Shown here: positions 41,190 through 53,095 of the stretch, piece after piece | Layout of the letters: each line of letters opens with the position of its first letter | How positions within the stretch are numbered: the stretch's first letter is position 1 | Source: Leptidea sinapis | Lineage: Eukaryota > Arthropoda > Insecta > Lepidoptera > Pieridae | Direction: 5' to 3' | Assembly (NCBI RefSeq): GCF_905404315.1 | Contig: NC_066312.1 | Coordinates: 1,537,001-1,601,000 of the forward strand | DNA: 64,000 nucleotides | Translations under genes and position numbers: made by a program | The notes under the pieces: generated by a model | What the model was told of the DNA's origin: nothing | Seen by the model: only the letters and a program-made list of their open reading frames with translations | Database searches by the model: none

Positions 41190-43440
41190 AACTATTTGAT
41201 AAGTATAGCCTAACAATGCTATCTTTTATTATTTATATTATATTATTACACTAATATTATTAATACATAATTGAAATACAAACTCTTCCTCCAAGTCAAA
41301 TAATCTGTATGCTAATAATATATTCATAACTCAGCGATATTGAAGTAAAATTTAAAACACGGTATGAATACATGTCAAAATAGTATATTACGCTACTAGG
41401 GCCCTCCCTACTAAATTTAGTACCTACTTCCCTAAGTAGGGTAGGAAAATGATATTTGATTTTACCCGCAACTTTATCCACGTGGAATAGCTAGGTACTT
41501 TGTGAAGATTTTATTATTTTTTAGGATATTTTGCAAAAAATACATATACAAACTGCTCTTTCCGCTGCTGGTGGCACTCTTCTACAATACAGCGTATATC
41601 CCTTGTCAATGTGGACAGTCTCTTTAATAGTATTTTCCTGCGAAGTTTAATCTCCTATTTCATCCCCATGTAGTTAAAGTTTCAAAAATGCGCCATTAAA
41701 TACTTATAAATTACTTCTTATCAAATGCCTATATTCAAAGTTTTATGGAGTCATTTTCGATAATGACGAACTTCCATACAAACATCTATCTCCTATCTCA
41801 ACCCCTTCATTAATTTTTCGAAATAAAAAGACGCGTACGTCCTTTTCTAAGCTATCTCTGTACTAAATTTCATCAAAATCGGTACAGTGCTTCGGCGAAA
41901 GCGTAGGAAACAAACTTACATTCAAATTTCTAACATTAGCAGGGATTATAAATAATAAATTTTGCTTCTTGCAACTACAGTTATTAAAAGCAAAAAAGCG
42001 GGTGTTTAAGCGGGACCTATGACAAGATTTTCAAATTCTTATTTTTAAGCGTAGACGTGTTTATATTATGTGTGTCTGTAGCATTATAATTCTATTACCC
42101 ACGGACGAATTTTGATCTGGTTACATACGATATTAACTCTCATTAGGCCGCTAATTTGCTGCGGTGCTCTTTAAAACGAAACTAATATTATCAGCAATGT
42201 ATTTTGTTTTAATAAAGTGAGTCATGATTATCGGTTCATTTAATTATTTCCCCAAGTATTAAGGCTGTCGGCAGTGACCAAGCAGTCTTTAAAGCACATT
42301 AAATGTAACGATGGAGTTTCAAAAAGTTGAATGATATAATACAATTCTATCATATTAATACGCGCTCATAAATTTATGATTCTTTTATCAAAGACAAGGT
42401 AGTATGACATTCACTTATATTCAAAGTGAAAACATAATTTCGTATGACGGAGTAAGCTATGTTCTATCTGACATCGTGCACTGGTTTTAACGCCAATAAC
42501 GTACTGCTAGAAAAATAAATATGTAAAACTTACCGTGCCAGATATGTATAATATGATGCGAGTGTTATGTTAAAAGGATAGGAGGTAAAACCGGTGAACT
42601 GTGCTATGTTTCTTGGCATCACTCTTGATTCCAAAGCCTTAATCAAAAAGACTTAGTTCAGTTCTGACATTTACAACTTCACTAACTTTTGAAATTATGC
42701 ATGAAACAAAAACATTAAAATGTTTCATTATATTTGTGTTACTATAAATTATTACTAGTTATTGTAGTACAAGTATATGTTCACAAATCTATGCATACAG
42801 TAAGTAAATAAAAGGATAGTGCGAAAATTTTGCAAAGTATTAAATAATTAATAATTATTAAAGTTACAAACGATGGGTGGACTCTATTTCTCTCCTCGCC
42901 ATATTTTAGGGACCGATCTGACCCTCGATAGCACCCCAAAAAGAAATGAAAGCAAAGAATTTATATTTGTTTCTTGTATTTATCATATCATAATTACTGG
43001 AGAATCCATTATTGTTCTTATCGGCATTGCTCAAGATATTCTCCCGGTGTTACATGACATTATGATCGCGAATGATTAGTATGATCCTCGCGTCCTATTC
43101 CATAAAAATCCAATATAAAAGCTAAGTTTTTAAGACAAATCGATTGTTCGTAGTTGAGTTATTTTGTCAGCACGTCGAGCCAACGTTTTGGAATTCTAAA
43201 TAAACAGGTGCAGGGCGCACCATACTGTAATCGAGTTAACTTCGTTCTATCGAGTTTCGAAAAAATAGCCTTTAGAGACAGTGGACCGTTCACATGACGA
43301 AAACATGCGTAATATGTGAATATAACTTTTTTGTTGAACCTTTATTGTGGTAGATATTGTAAACATAATACAGTTTACAATACCTACTTATAATATGTTT
43401 TAAGTTGTAGGGTTTTGCCATCATTAACAGTCTATTATCG
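41190..43440. other. Intergenic AT-rich DNA
   Basis: Apart from a LINE-like 3' end at 41.8 kb, nothing is recognised. Short ORFs here have no gene-like features. Confidence 0.4.
41790..41945 (+). repeat. LINE-like 3' end of another family
   Basis: AAATTTCATCAAAATCGGTA, CAGTGCTTCGGCGAAAGCGT and ACATTAGCAGGGATTATAA have the look of a non-LTR 3' end with a conserved 'atcaaaatcggt' segment. One copy only. Confidence 0.35.
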
Positions 43441-43504
43441 AATTAATAATCTTATAACACGAGCTGACCTTTGACCCTCAGGTCACTTTTAGGCCCTACG
43501 TCCG

Positions 43505-43828
43505 GTGACCGGGATCGCCAATCCGAAAATCAGGAATCCCAAAATCATGGACCAACTCCAAACTTTCCTTTTCTATTGTAAGGCATTAAACGCCCCCTGG
43601 TGCGACAGCAACGCAGACCTTCACTGGGACTATGAACTCTCCACCATTCAACAACACATCCAGATCTTATCTGAGACTTTTTTCAAGTTCTCAGACAATC
43701 ATTCCAATCACTTGATTAAGAAGGCAACGGATTATACCAGCCCTCCTCCATTCCGTTACAAAGTTCTGAGGCACACACCCATCCCCCTAACAAACTTTCG
43801 TCTGACCTGGGCTGGCAACCGGGAATAG
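43505..43828 (+). CDS. Unassigned ORF, 107 codons (about 94 aa from ATG 43547)
   Basis: The frame starts with GTG; the first ATG is at 43547 (MDQLQTFLFYCKALNAPWC). The protein is varied and gene-like: SNADLHWDYELSTIQQHIQI, FSDNHSNHLIKKATDYTSPP, TPIPLTNFRLTWAGNRE, then TAG. G+C is well above the flanks. The preceding 60 bases (GCTGACCTTTGACCCTCAGG, CGTCCGGTGACCGGGATCG) are also unusual. I do not recognise the family. It could be a small gag-like or accessory ORF of an element, or a relic exon. No splice site or copy elsewhere in the window was seen. Confidence 0.35.
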   Translation: MTGIANPKIRNPKIMDQLQTFLFYCKALNAPWCDSNADLHWDYELSTIQQHIQILSETFFKFSDNHSNHLIKKATDYTSPPPFRYKVLRHTPIPLTNFRLTWAGNRE

Positions 43829-43909
43829 CCAAACACATTAAGACACACGTCTTGTTTTTGGCCATCTTTCCGATACCACTAGTACTGATCAGATAGATAG
43901 AAAACATAC

Positions 43910-45660
43910 TAACTTGTGTTTTATTTGTATAAGGTAAAGCAGATCATTTATGTAGAAAGAGCAGTGGTCCAAGTATAGACCCTCGTGGTAGCCCCATACT
44001 GAGAGTAGTCCCAGGGGATGTCTTGCCTTTCTTATCGAAGAAGATCGAGCGTGGTTCCTTTTATGCTATAGTGGCAAAGCTGAGTAGCTAGTATGTTTAA
44101 CACAATCAAAATCCTTAATTGTTTTCACAAAAAAAAGGGTAAATAGTTCCTCATAAAAAAATCTATATTTCTGCTGGATTAGGATTGTACTATTTCAATA
44201 AAAAAAAACACACTATATACTTACAACAATCGCGCGCTCGACTTTACACAGGCTTTTTCAATGGTGAATTCATCAGAGAGGCTCACAATTTGTTCACGAA
44301 TTTAATCAAGGTATATCTATTTCATTTTCTTTTTGTATATCCTATTTTGAATAAAACTATTTAAATACGACATATTCGCCTGCAATCACCAAGGACGGAA
44401 TTTGGTTGTTACTTAGATTTATCATAGGAAAATAGAACTGACTGTATTCTCGAATTCTATGAAAAGCACAATATATAGTATAAGTATTTTCAAATCAGAG
44501 TCTCTTCTTTAAGTTAGCTACATATCATACATGTTTTCTACAGACCGGTATGTATAAGTAGAGAAAAGAAAAGATTTAAGTTAGTAGTTTCTCCATCTCG
44601 TATGGTTTTATTAGTTGGCAAATCTTCATTTAAAACAAAATACATTTTCAAATGATTAAAACCTATGATTGACTTACTCCTTTAATGTTTTAGTTTTTAT
44701 AAGGCTTTAGCTTTCATTTTAATTTAAAGCAACAGTTGTCTATAATAGTTTCTGTGTGTTAAAAATTAAAAAATGTTTAAAACAAATTTGGCAGTTAAAA
44801 CTAAGTACTGAAATAAATAAAACTAGTCATAAAAAATAATAAAATAAAAATAACTAATTGGGCATGTTACGTATGGGCAGCTAACAAATGAAAATTAGTT
44901 GTTAAAAAATCTTATGTTAGGATGATCTATAAACAATGAAGTTGTAAATTACCTGTAAATTCAGTGTAAAAAGTGAAAATGAAAAAATATTTAAGTATGT
45001 TTTGTTATTTATCTGGGTAAGCTGCCGCGGCACGCTACGCTCGGCTCGTGCGTTGTGATTAACAGTCTATTTGGTTTTCGGACCAACGTGGGTCACCAAT
45101 TTGCGCTTGGGTTCGGATGTTTTTGCTCTGCTGCCGAAATATTTATCTTATTGCCCAATACATCATTTTTACTAACTATTTATTAATTAGACTTCTTTCG
45201 TATTTTTAGTACTGAAATTGTAGGATGAAATAACTGGCCAATCTATTTATTTTATTTATTATTTATTTTATTTTATTTATTTACTGTCCATGTTTTAGTA
45301 TCGCACTAATTAATCAACCTCCTAGTATTTTATGCAACACTTGTACAATGAGTTTTTTTACCTAGTTATACAACGTGTGGCATACCATATTTATCTACAA
45401 CTAGGAAATTTTTAATATAACAAAAATTTTATGAACAAATATAGCAAGTTTTCGAGTTGCCGCTTAAATGGGCGGGAAATGTATCGTACACCTACATACC
45501 TAATTACTTATGTTAGGAGAGTGGTTTCAGTTTTCTTTAAAGGAATGGCAAAGGTACACCCATACAGCCAACGCGGGACAAAATATATCTAGCTAAGTAT
45601 CTTGGCAAAATAAATTAACAAGTTTTTTTTTTCAAAATGTTTAGTCTATTGATTTTAACA
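43910..45660. other. Intergenic DNA
   Basis: A short GC-rich stretch (CCGCGGCACGCTACGCTCGG near 45,025) is the only departure from AT-rich sequence. No gene is seen. Confidence 0.4.
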
Positions 45661-45750
45661 TGAAAATATTATGTATGTAATATACTATATACTTTTTTTT
45701 TTATGGAATAGGAGGACAAACGAGCGTACGGGTCACCTGGTGTTAAGTGA

Positions 45751-46710
45751 TCACCGCCGCTCACATTCTCTTGCAACACCAGAGGAATCACAAGAGCGTT
45801 GCCGGCCTTTAAGGAAGGTGTACGCGCTTTTTTTGAAGGTACCCATGTCGTATCGTCCCGGAAACACCGCACAAGGAAGCTCATTCCACAGCTTTGTAGT
45901 ACGAGGGAGAAAGCTTCTTGAAAACCGCACTGTGGAGGACCGCCACACATCCAGATGGTGGGGATGATATCCTAACTTGTGGCGTGTCGTGCGATGGTGA
46001 AATTCGGCGGCAGGAATCAGGTTAAACAGCTCTTCGGAACACTCCCCGTGATAAATGCGGTAGAAGACACACAATGAAGTGACGTCTCTACGCAACGCCA
46101 AGTGATCCAGCCGTTCACAGAGCACTGAGTCCCCGACAATTCGAGCTGCTCTACGTTGCACGCGGTCAAATGGATCGAGCAGATACTGGGGTGCACCAGA
46201 CCAGAGATGACAGCAATACTCCATGTGTGGCCGGACCTGCGCTTTGTAGAGCGCTAGAATGTGGGCCGGCTTGAAGTATTGCCGTGCTCTATTGTTGACG
46301 CCCAGCTTCTTCGAAGCCAATTTGGCTTTGCCCTCCAGATGGCCACGGAATTGGCAATCGCTCGAGATTTCGAGACCCAGTATTCCGATACTAGGCGCGG
46401 CTTTAAGAGAAGTGTTCTCGAAGAGCGGTGATACGACAAATGGGGTTTTTTTAGTGGTAAACGCGCAAACTTGAGTCTTCTGGGGGTTAAATTGGACAAG
46501 GTTCAATTTACCCCATTCCGCGACCTTCTCGAGAGAGGACTCGATAGAAGACACAAGTTTCTCCCGGCACTGGTCGACGATTTCCCTAGAGAGAAATCGT
46601 CGATGTGCGGTCATCTGCATAGCAATGCATGTTGGAGGTGTCCAACATATCATTGATATGCAGAAGAAACAGCGTAGGAGATAGCACACAGCCTTGGGGC
46701 ACTCCAGCAT
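45751..46710 (-). pseudogene. J1 LINE ORF2, C-terminal region
   Basis: The real part starts near REIVDQCREKLVSSIE (about 46,600); the first about 40 codons are out-of-frame RT. Then VAEWGKLNLVQFNPQKTQVC, LASKKLGVNNRARQYF, QVRPHMEYCCHLWSGAPQY, RRAARIVGDSVLCERLDHLA and VRFSRSFLPRTTKLWNELPC. It ends SCDSSGVARECERR and a stop, then the 3' tail. This is the thumb/C-terminal zone shared by all J1 copies in the window. Confidence 0.85.
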
Positions 46711-46795
46711 TCACGGGCTTCGGGTTCGAGCAATATCCGTCGACAACGACCTGTATGCTACGCCCAGTGAGGAAGCTGGAGGTCCACTTGCACAA
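46586..46795 (-). pseudogene. J1 LINE ORF2, RT catalytic segment (YADD)
   Basis: CKWTSSFLTGRSIQVVVDG, NAGVPQGCVLSPTLFLLHIN (RT motif B) and MHCYADD (motif C catalytic aspartates). The frame shifts after YADDRTST near 46,600 and goes on in the 45,751-46,710 frame. Confidence 0.8.
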
Positions 46796-46853
46796 GCTCT
46801 CGGGAAGCCCAAATGATGGAAGCTTTGAGAGGAGCGCCTTGTGCTATACACGA

Positions 46854-47147
46854 TCAAAAGGCCTTCGCTATATCCAGGCTAACTGCCAGGCCTTCCCCCT
46901 TGCTTTCAATAGCCGCCGCCCATCTATGTTTTAGGTATACCATAAGATCACCTGCCGACCGTCCATGGCGAAAGCCGTACTGTCGGTCGTTGATCAACTG
47001 GTGACCCTCTAGGTATACTAAAAGCTGGTGGCTAATTATGCTCTCCATGATTTTGGAGAGCAGGGAGGTGATAGCAATAGGCCTGTAGTTCGCCGGATCC
47101 GAACTGTCTCCTTTTTTTGGATCGGATGGACAAGGGCTGACTTCCAT
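46854..47147 (-). pseudogene. J1 LINE ORF2, RT palm segment
   Basis: PKKGDSSDPANYRPIAITSL, SKIMESIISHQLLVYLEG, YGFRHGRSAGDLMVYL and AVSLDIAKAF (RT motif A with catalytic Asp). It ends in a stop created by a frameshift right after AKAF; the following DRV is in another frame and then meets a TAG. Confidence 0.8.
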
Positions 47148-47647
47148 GAGTCAGGGACTACGCCTTTGGAATAAGAGTGCCGGAATAAACGCGTTAGCAC
47201 CGGCGTACACTCAGGGGCACACGTTCTAAGCACGATTGGAGAAATGCCATCCGGCCCGCTCGACTTCCTGACGTCCAACGAAAACAGAGCTCGCCTAACA
47301 GTTTTCTGTCTGAACTGTACTTCAGGCATAGAGCTCTGACACCGCGGGATGGTCGGCGGTGTTTTTCCGTTGTCGTTAAGAGTCGAGTTGGAGGCGAAAA
47401 GAGCGCACAGGAACTCGGCTTTCTCTTTTGCCGTATGGGCCAGGGTGTCATTCCTCATGTGCAACGGCGGCATGGACGGCTGGTTGAAGTTACCAAGAGC
47501 AGTTTTCGACAACGACCAGAACTTGCGTGTTCCGGTCGGGTAACTGGAAAGCTGCTCGCCGATTTTGACGACGTGCTTAGACTTCGCACGGGCGATTTGC
47601 CGCTTAAAAAATCTGGAGGCACGGTTATATTTCCTCTTAACTAACAC
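47036..47647 (-). pseudogene. J1 LINE ORF2, linker and start of reverse transcriptase
   Basis: Continues the endonuclease ORF in another frame: RFFKRQIARAKSKHVVKIGE, FWSLSKTALGNFNQPSMPPL, LDVRKSSGPDGISPIVLR (RT motif 0/1, SSGPDGI) and VPDSWKSALVHPIQKK. It loses frame after QKK near 47,115, at a T run, where the RT goes on in the next frame. Confidence 0.8.
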
Positions 47648-48870
47648 TTAACTTTACAGTTCGGATCCTTTGTGCCCAGCGCCGCAACCCAAGTTCGATA
47701 CGCCTGTTTTTTGCAGTCAGATGCTGCTTTAACTGACGCATCGAACCAGGGCTGTGATCTGCCACCGATCGGTACTACAGAGCTTGGTATAAAAATATCC
47801 ATACCCTGCAGTATCACATCGCCTACTGCAATGGCGCAGGCACTAGGATCATCCGAAGGGAAACAAACCTTGCCCCAAGGGTAGGATGCAAAAAAGGAAC
47901 GCATCCTATCCCAATCTGCTGACTTGTAGTGCCAAACGCGGCGGGTCGCTGGTGGTCTGCGACGTTGGCGTCGGATAGGCACTACACTCCTGACCAGGCA
48001 ATGGTCGGACGTTCCGAGAGGGGCGTCGACAAAGACCTGGTAACCATCGGGATGTGTAGTCAGCAGAAGATCTAATAAGGACGGCATGTGGCTATCCACA
48101 TCCGGGAGCCGCGTCGGCGACTCAACCAATTGGGACAGACCATACGCCAATGCAAAATTATGCACAGATCGCCCTGCGTAGTCTGTGGTACGTGATCCAA
48201 GCCATTCGGCATTGTGCCCGTTGAAATCACCCAAGACCACGATTTCAGCGGAGGGGATCTGTGCAAGCACGACGTCAATTGCCGCTTGAACGCAGCCCAT
48301 GAGATGATCGGTTTCTGCGTTACCACTATGGGACCTGTGGATACATGCATAGATACGGACGCGGTCCTCTAAATCTACGCGGAGCCAGAGAGTAGACAGG
48401 TCCCTACCCTCAAAATTGCCGAGCCGGCGACAGCAGATATCCTCCCTAACGTACACACATACCCCGGCATGAGGCAAAAAGTTGTGCTCAATTTTGTACC
48501 CGGGGTACGTTAAATATGACGTATCGCTAGGTCGAGATATCTGCGTCTCCGTAAGGAAACACAAGGCCGGCTGCGCCGTCTCAAGGTGGTGGTGGACGGC
48601 GATTAAATTGGAGTGAATTCCCCTGATATTGCAAAAGTCCACGTTGAGCGTGGAGCGGGGTGCCGTGGTGTTACTGCCTCGTTTGTCCTCGGTCCTGCGC
48701 GGTTCTGTGCCCACCCCAGAATACGAAGGGCGGCCCGAGCGAGAGTGCTCGGGGAGGGATTCTCCGGCTCTGGTAGAGCCGGTACCCTCCTGGGGTAATA
48801 TCTTTTTACGGACCGCTCTCATAATTTGTGGGGGGGGGGGGGGGAAGGGATGGCCTCCGGTCCTCGACAC
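47641..48870 (-). pseudogene. J1 LINE ORF2, endonuclease domain
   Basis: 409 codons. After a Pro-rich start (encoded by a 15-base G run) it shows the AP-endonuclease plan: LNVDFCNIRGIHSNL, CFLTETQISRPSD, GVCVYVREDI, VVLGDFNGHNAEWLGSRTTD (metal/catalytic residues D, N, H), LLDLLLTTHPDGY and GTSDHCLV (catalytic SDH). The domain nicks target DNA for target-primed reverse transcription. The frame ends at 47,641; homologous sequence continues in another frame at once, so a frameshift near 47,645 broke it. Confidence 0.85.
48830..48844. repeat. Run of 15 G
   Basis: Homopolymer within the 5' part of the J1 LINE, encoding the poly-Pro start on the - strand. Length may be unreliable. Confidence 0.8.
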
Positions 48871-48999
48871 TAACCTATGCGAAACATAGCGGCACTAGGC
48901 CGCTACTTCACGCCGGTATTCTGTGCGAGTGTGGTAATTAACCCGGACGAGTCTGGCCCGATTGTGCTGACGTCAAAAGGCGGCTGCGTGACTCTCCCA

Positions 49000-50230
49000 A
49001 TTCTAAATACCTAATTCCGTTTCTAAAACTTCTACTCCGTTTTACCTAATATTTCTATGAACCTACCACACCTAACCTAGATTTAGTTGTCTGTAGCACC
49101 AAAACAACTGCTTTTTTGGCACAATTGTAAACACTTTTTAAATAAGTATAGACTTTTACAACGACTCAATAAAGAGGAGTAGCAAAATAAAATAACCTCC
49201 CATTATTTTCTTTAACTGATCATAATATCCTCTCAAATATTTTAAAAACATTATTCGCCTCCTTTATTCAAGATTAAAACACTTGTAATTATAACTGAAT
49301 TCAAAGAAAGCTAAACCAGTAATTACCGAAGTGTCGACTCCAGTCAACTTCAGTCGCCCGTCATCATGTTTACTTTGTAGTGAGTTAATTTCGGGTTAAA
49401 TAAATAATGTTTATTTTCCGTTATGTAAAAAATATTCATAATTATGTAATATTCGTTTTTTATAGACAAAGAATAAAATGGTCCTTTATTCAAAATGTTT
49501 ATTTTTTGATTATTCTTAAGCTACATCAGCCCTAAATGAATATGAATGTTTGTTTCCGAGTCATGGATGTTCATTTGTATTTATGTATGTTTAAGTAAGT
49601 ATATTGTATTAAATATATCGTATGCTAGCTATGCCTAGTTTATGGCAAAATAATTTGTGTAAGAGTGTGTCAATATTATTATTATAAATACTTCAAACAG
49701 CATGCCCTTGTTTCTCGATATTTATTCGCACTCCTAGTACGTTGGATTGCTATCATCACTTTATGACACCAGAGCCCCAAAAGTGATATCTTTTGTACCA
49801 ATACTCTGTTAAATTTTCTTGCTTCCACTGGTCTGGTCTGGCCAAACTACATTTTCCAAATAAAATGGATTGTTCCAGGTTGTCGCCCATATAAATATAT
49901 CATTCTAAATTCATCATTTTACGTGTCCAAAAATATTTGAGCATTCTTATAAAATTATTTTTACTTTACAGAAATAATGTTACGATAGAAGTCCACACTC
50001 TGCGAAGGTATTAAAGAGGCCAGTTTGAAGGCGCAGGGCACTTACATTAGTGTACGGTGGCTGGATTCCCCGTCACTCGAGGCTTAGAGTACAGTAATGT
50101 AAGTATTAGTACTTACTGTATGTGGGCGTTCTAGGAACAGCAGCAAACACCTATTTTTGCAGCAAAATAGCAGTGGGTTTGTATTATATTACGTGATTGT
50201 TATATTAAACGTTAACTGTTGCCACTTTGC
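49000..50230. other. Intergenic DNA
   Basis: Contains only the headless SINE at 49.54-49.69 kb. Nothing else recognised. Confidence 0.4.
49536..49690 (+). mobile_element. tRNA-derived SINE, body and tail only
   Basis: Same body as the element at 20.2 kb (GTTTCCGAGTCATGGATGTT, ATGTATGTTTAAGTAAGTAT, GCTATGCCTAGTTTATGG, AAGAGTGTGTCAATATTATT). The tRNA-like head is missing. Confidence 0.7.
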
Positions 50231-50233
50231 CAC

Positions 50234-50345
50234 TTTTTTATGAAAATAAAGGATTAGACGAGCAGGACGTTCAGCTGATGATAACATTACTGCTTCACGG
50301 CAGATATAGGCGACGTTGTGGTACCATAATCTAGCCGGCATTCTT
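50234..50345 (+). repeat. Dispersed repeat family A, copy 6 (internally deleted)
   Basis: The head (TTTTTATGA to GTTCAGCTGATGATAA) is fused directly to the tail (ATTACTGCTTCACGGCAGA to TAATCTAGCCGGCATTC), with the middle about 180 bp lost. Confidence 0.75.
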
Positions 50346-50830
50346 TTACTTAAAAAACAATCCATGCTACAATGACGATTTCTTTTTCATTAATTTATTT
50401 GAAATACAAAATCTGAAAGCCCACGCAGTAGCAGCTATTTCGGTCAACGGATCAGCCTAGCTATCCAACTTACTGCTAGCCCAGTAATGTCAGTTTCAAA
50501 TTAATGTAATCATATTATTGTTGATATAATTAGAAGATTTGTTTTATTTGAATAAATAAAGAAATTAAATCTGTTATATCAGCACATCTTCAGATTCTCG
50601 ACAAACTTTCCGTCAACTTGTTAAAGCAATCGATATTTTATTATAAGTTAACCCCACCAATGTTGCATCTACTTTTTAAATTTAAAATGATCACGTATCT
50701 CTGAAAGTGTCTATAACGTTATAACTTATTGCATTGATATTATTGACTCTAAATTAAATGTGTCTTTACTCGCAACTGTTTTGTAAAATATAATAATTCA
50801 ACTACAAGTGTCCACCCACTGTTCGAGCTT

Positions 50831-51110
50831 CGACCATCATCATCATCAGCCGGATGACGCCCACTGCTGGACAAAGGCCTCCCCCAAATATGTCCACGAG
50901 GATCAGTCCTGCGCCGCCCTCATCCAATGTATTCCGGCAATCTTGACCAGATCGTCGGTCCATCTTGTGGGGGGCCTACGAACAATGCGTCTTCCGGTAC
51001 GTGATCGCCATTCGAGGACTTTACTGCCCCAACGGCCATCTGTACGTCGAATTATCTGCCCTGCCCACTGCCACTTCAGTTTCCCAATCATTTGGGCTAT
51101 GTCGGTAACT
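50831..51110 (-). mobile_element. RTE-clade LINE 3' end
   Basis: The - strand reads GKLKWQWAGQIIRRTDGRWG, VLEWRSRTGRRIVRRPPTRW and TDDLVKIAGIHWMRAAQD, the standard C-terminus of RTE/BovB-type ORF2. It ends in a (CATCAT)n i.e. (ATG)n tail near 50,835. It is 5'-truncated near 51,110. Confidence 0.85.
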
Positions 51111-51119
51111 TAACTTAAC

Positions 51120-52590
51120 TAGATTCAACCATAGTTTGTTAAAATTATAAAATTTTTGTCACATGATATTAAGCATTCAAATTTATAAATACTCTTTCTG
51201 TTCCCATTATGGAGAGAGAAGCGATGGCTGGCCTATCTGTCACGCTCGTAATCGCTGCCTGCGGGGCCGTCGATTCTGTCATCGAGAACCCTTTTTATAA
51301 AAACTACTGAGTGAAAACCTGGATACTAAATAACTTCTCCCATCCTAATCTTATCACAAACTTATCTTACACCACCTGAGTTTTCGGTTAGTAATCCAAT
51401 TAAGTGGCTGATTGGATGCAACCTTAAAAAAAAACAGGAGAATAGGTTGACACAATAATTTCTTATTAATAAAAAAAATTGTAATACCGCCTGAGTCTGA
51501 TCCTACATTAAGTTAACTGCAAGGACATTCTTAATAGGTACGGAGCAAGCTCAAGACTAACAAAGCATTCCTTACGCTTGGATTCCCTGTTGCTATGGTA
51601 ACCTATTTTTTCATTCCGAGACTAAAAAGACAACATGACGTCGTTTGTCGGTTCATAGCTCATAGCTCCTCTATATTAATTGAATTAGTGATCGCACAAA
51701 TTGAATTCTTATTGGTTTGGATATTCATCACTACACTATTGATCCGTCGAGATTAAATTTTCAATTTGCTCTAGAAAAACGGTATTTCATCAGTTGCTAA
51801 GCTGTGCAGCAGGCTTTTAGGTATGTCGGGACTTGATTGAATTTGCTTAATAATATTTTCATATTTCTTGTATATAATTAGTGAATTTGGTTATTAGGTT
51901 GTATATTTGATCGGTATGTGGATATAATTTATGGGTAGGTTTTATCTGTAAATTAAAATGAACCGTTTATATAAGCAGCGGCAGTAACCAGATTGAAATT
52001 TAAAATAAATGTGATGGAAGTTGGGACATCCTATGTAGAAATCAATACATAATGCATTCAAATAATGACCTGATTGATCCTCGGCCTTACTTACGGCCAC
52101 CAGCAAATAGTAAGTAGTAGCATAACTAAGTAGCGTGCAAAAGGCGCCAGCTGCTTTAATCGCATGTAGCCTTGAGTAGATACCAAATTAGTAAGAACAA
52201 CTTATATATCAACAACTTAATAATAAAGCCCTTTATTCAAACCAACTTAGTATCTACTTACAAAGTATTAAGAACTCAAAATTATGAGGAACTTACAGCT
52301 CATAAATTAAGTGAGTAAGAACAAGTTTAACGTAGCGTGCGTAAACTGATTAATCATTGTATTATGAACCCAGAATTCAGCTACGATCTGGGTCTGAGGG
52401 GGGGGGGATAAGGGTAAAAAATGATTTATTTCAATTTCCAGTGAAACTACAAGTTCAAAGGAAAAAAGTTAAATAGCAAAGTTGTAGGTAATAAAAATAT
52501 CTATAAGTTTTGTTTTTACACTCTTTTCACATAACCACAAATAACCTATAATAAATAATGGGTGTTTACCAAGAAAGTACAACAATCAAT
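51120..52590. other. Intergenic DNA
   Basis: AT-rich, a 10-G run at 52,398-52,407, no gene seen. Confidence 0.4.
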
Positions 52591-52599
52591 TAGGACATG

Positions 52600-53095
52600 T
52601 TAGCGCGGAATGGAAAGAAGCATGCTTAAATTAAGGAAAATTTATAAGATACGCAGCCAGAAGATAAGGAAGAAAACAAAACTAACTGATACCTTAAGTC
52701 AAGCACTAAACTAAACGCCAGATGGACCATTCAGACCACAACGTGGAAGGGACCTGCAGGAAAGAGAAATGTGGGCAGACCGCATAAAATAGAGAGAGTG
52801 ACAGTACTAACTGGCTCGAAAAAGGAAAAAATAGAAAGGAATGGAGGAGGCCTTTACCCAACTGCGACCCAAATTATGAAGAAAACTAACATAGCATAAT
52901 ATAACATATAACATACAACAACATAGCATAACTTTTATGTTAGTAGGTTATAATGTGCATGCATTATAACCTACTAACATAAAAGTTAATAAAATAATCA
53001 TGTTTGTCGACGAGCCGTACTAACATACTAACACTAAAATGTAGAAAATCAAATGGAAAATCATTAATAAAGGCTTTATTATTATTATTATACAA
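52600..53095 (+). mobile_element. RTE-like LINE 3' end
   Basis: Broken frames read MERSMLKLRKIYKI, IRKKTKLTDTLSQAL, then RWTIQTTTWKGPAGKRNVGR and NWLEKGKNRKEWRR, in the order typical of RTE-type ORF2 C-termini (MERSML...KT...RW......GKR..GRP...W...A.....W). It has a (TTA)n tail at 53,080-53,095 and a 26-bp perfect hairpin (52,930-52,987) in its 3' UTR. Confidence 0.65.
52930..52987. repeat. Perfect 26-bp inverted repeat, 6-base loop
   Basis: The arms AACTTTTATGTTAGTAGG... and their exact reverse complement flank TGCATG. It is the longest perfect hairpin I found. Confidence 0.9.

Larger units (their letters stand above)
45690..48995 (-). mobile_element. Jockey/CR1-like non-LTR retrotransposon (family J1), long decayed copy
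   Basis: The 3' terminus is at the poly-T/ATGGAATAGGAGG near 45,692. ORF2 runs leftwards on the - strand with an apurinic-type endonuclease (48,870-47,641), linker and RT (47,647-46,586) and C-terminal region (to 45,751). No RNase H is present, as expected for jockey/CR1 types. ORF1 is not recognised; GC-rich sequence continues to about 48,995, so the copy is probably 5'-truncated. At least four frameshifts and one nonsense change make it dead. Fragments of the same family occur at 5.3, 10.3, 12.0, 24.4, 39.7, 59.4 and 63.7 kb. Confidence 0.9.

Noticed and set aside
45671..48889. Several + strand ORFs of 60-101 codons
   Set aside because: Shadows of the J1 LINE ORF2 on the - strand.
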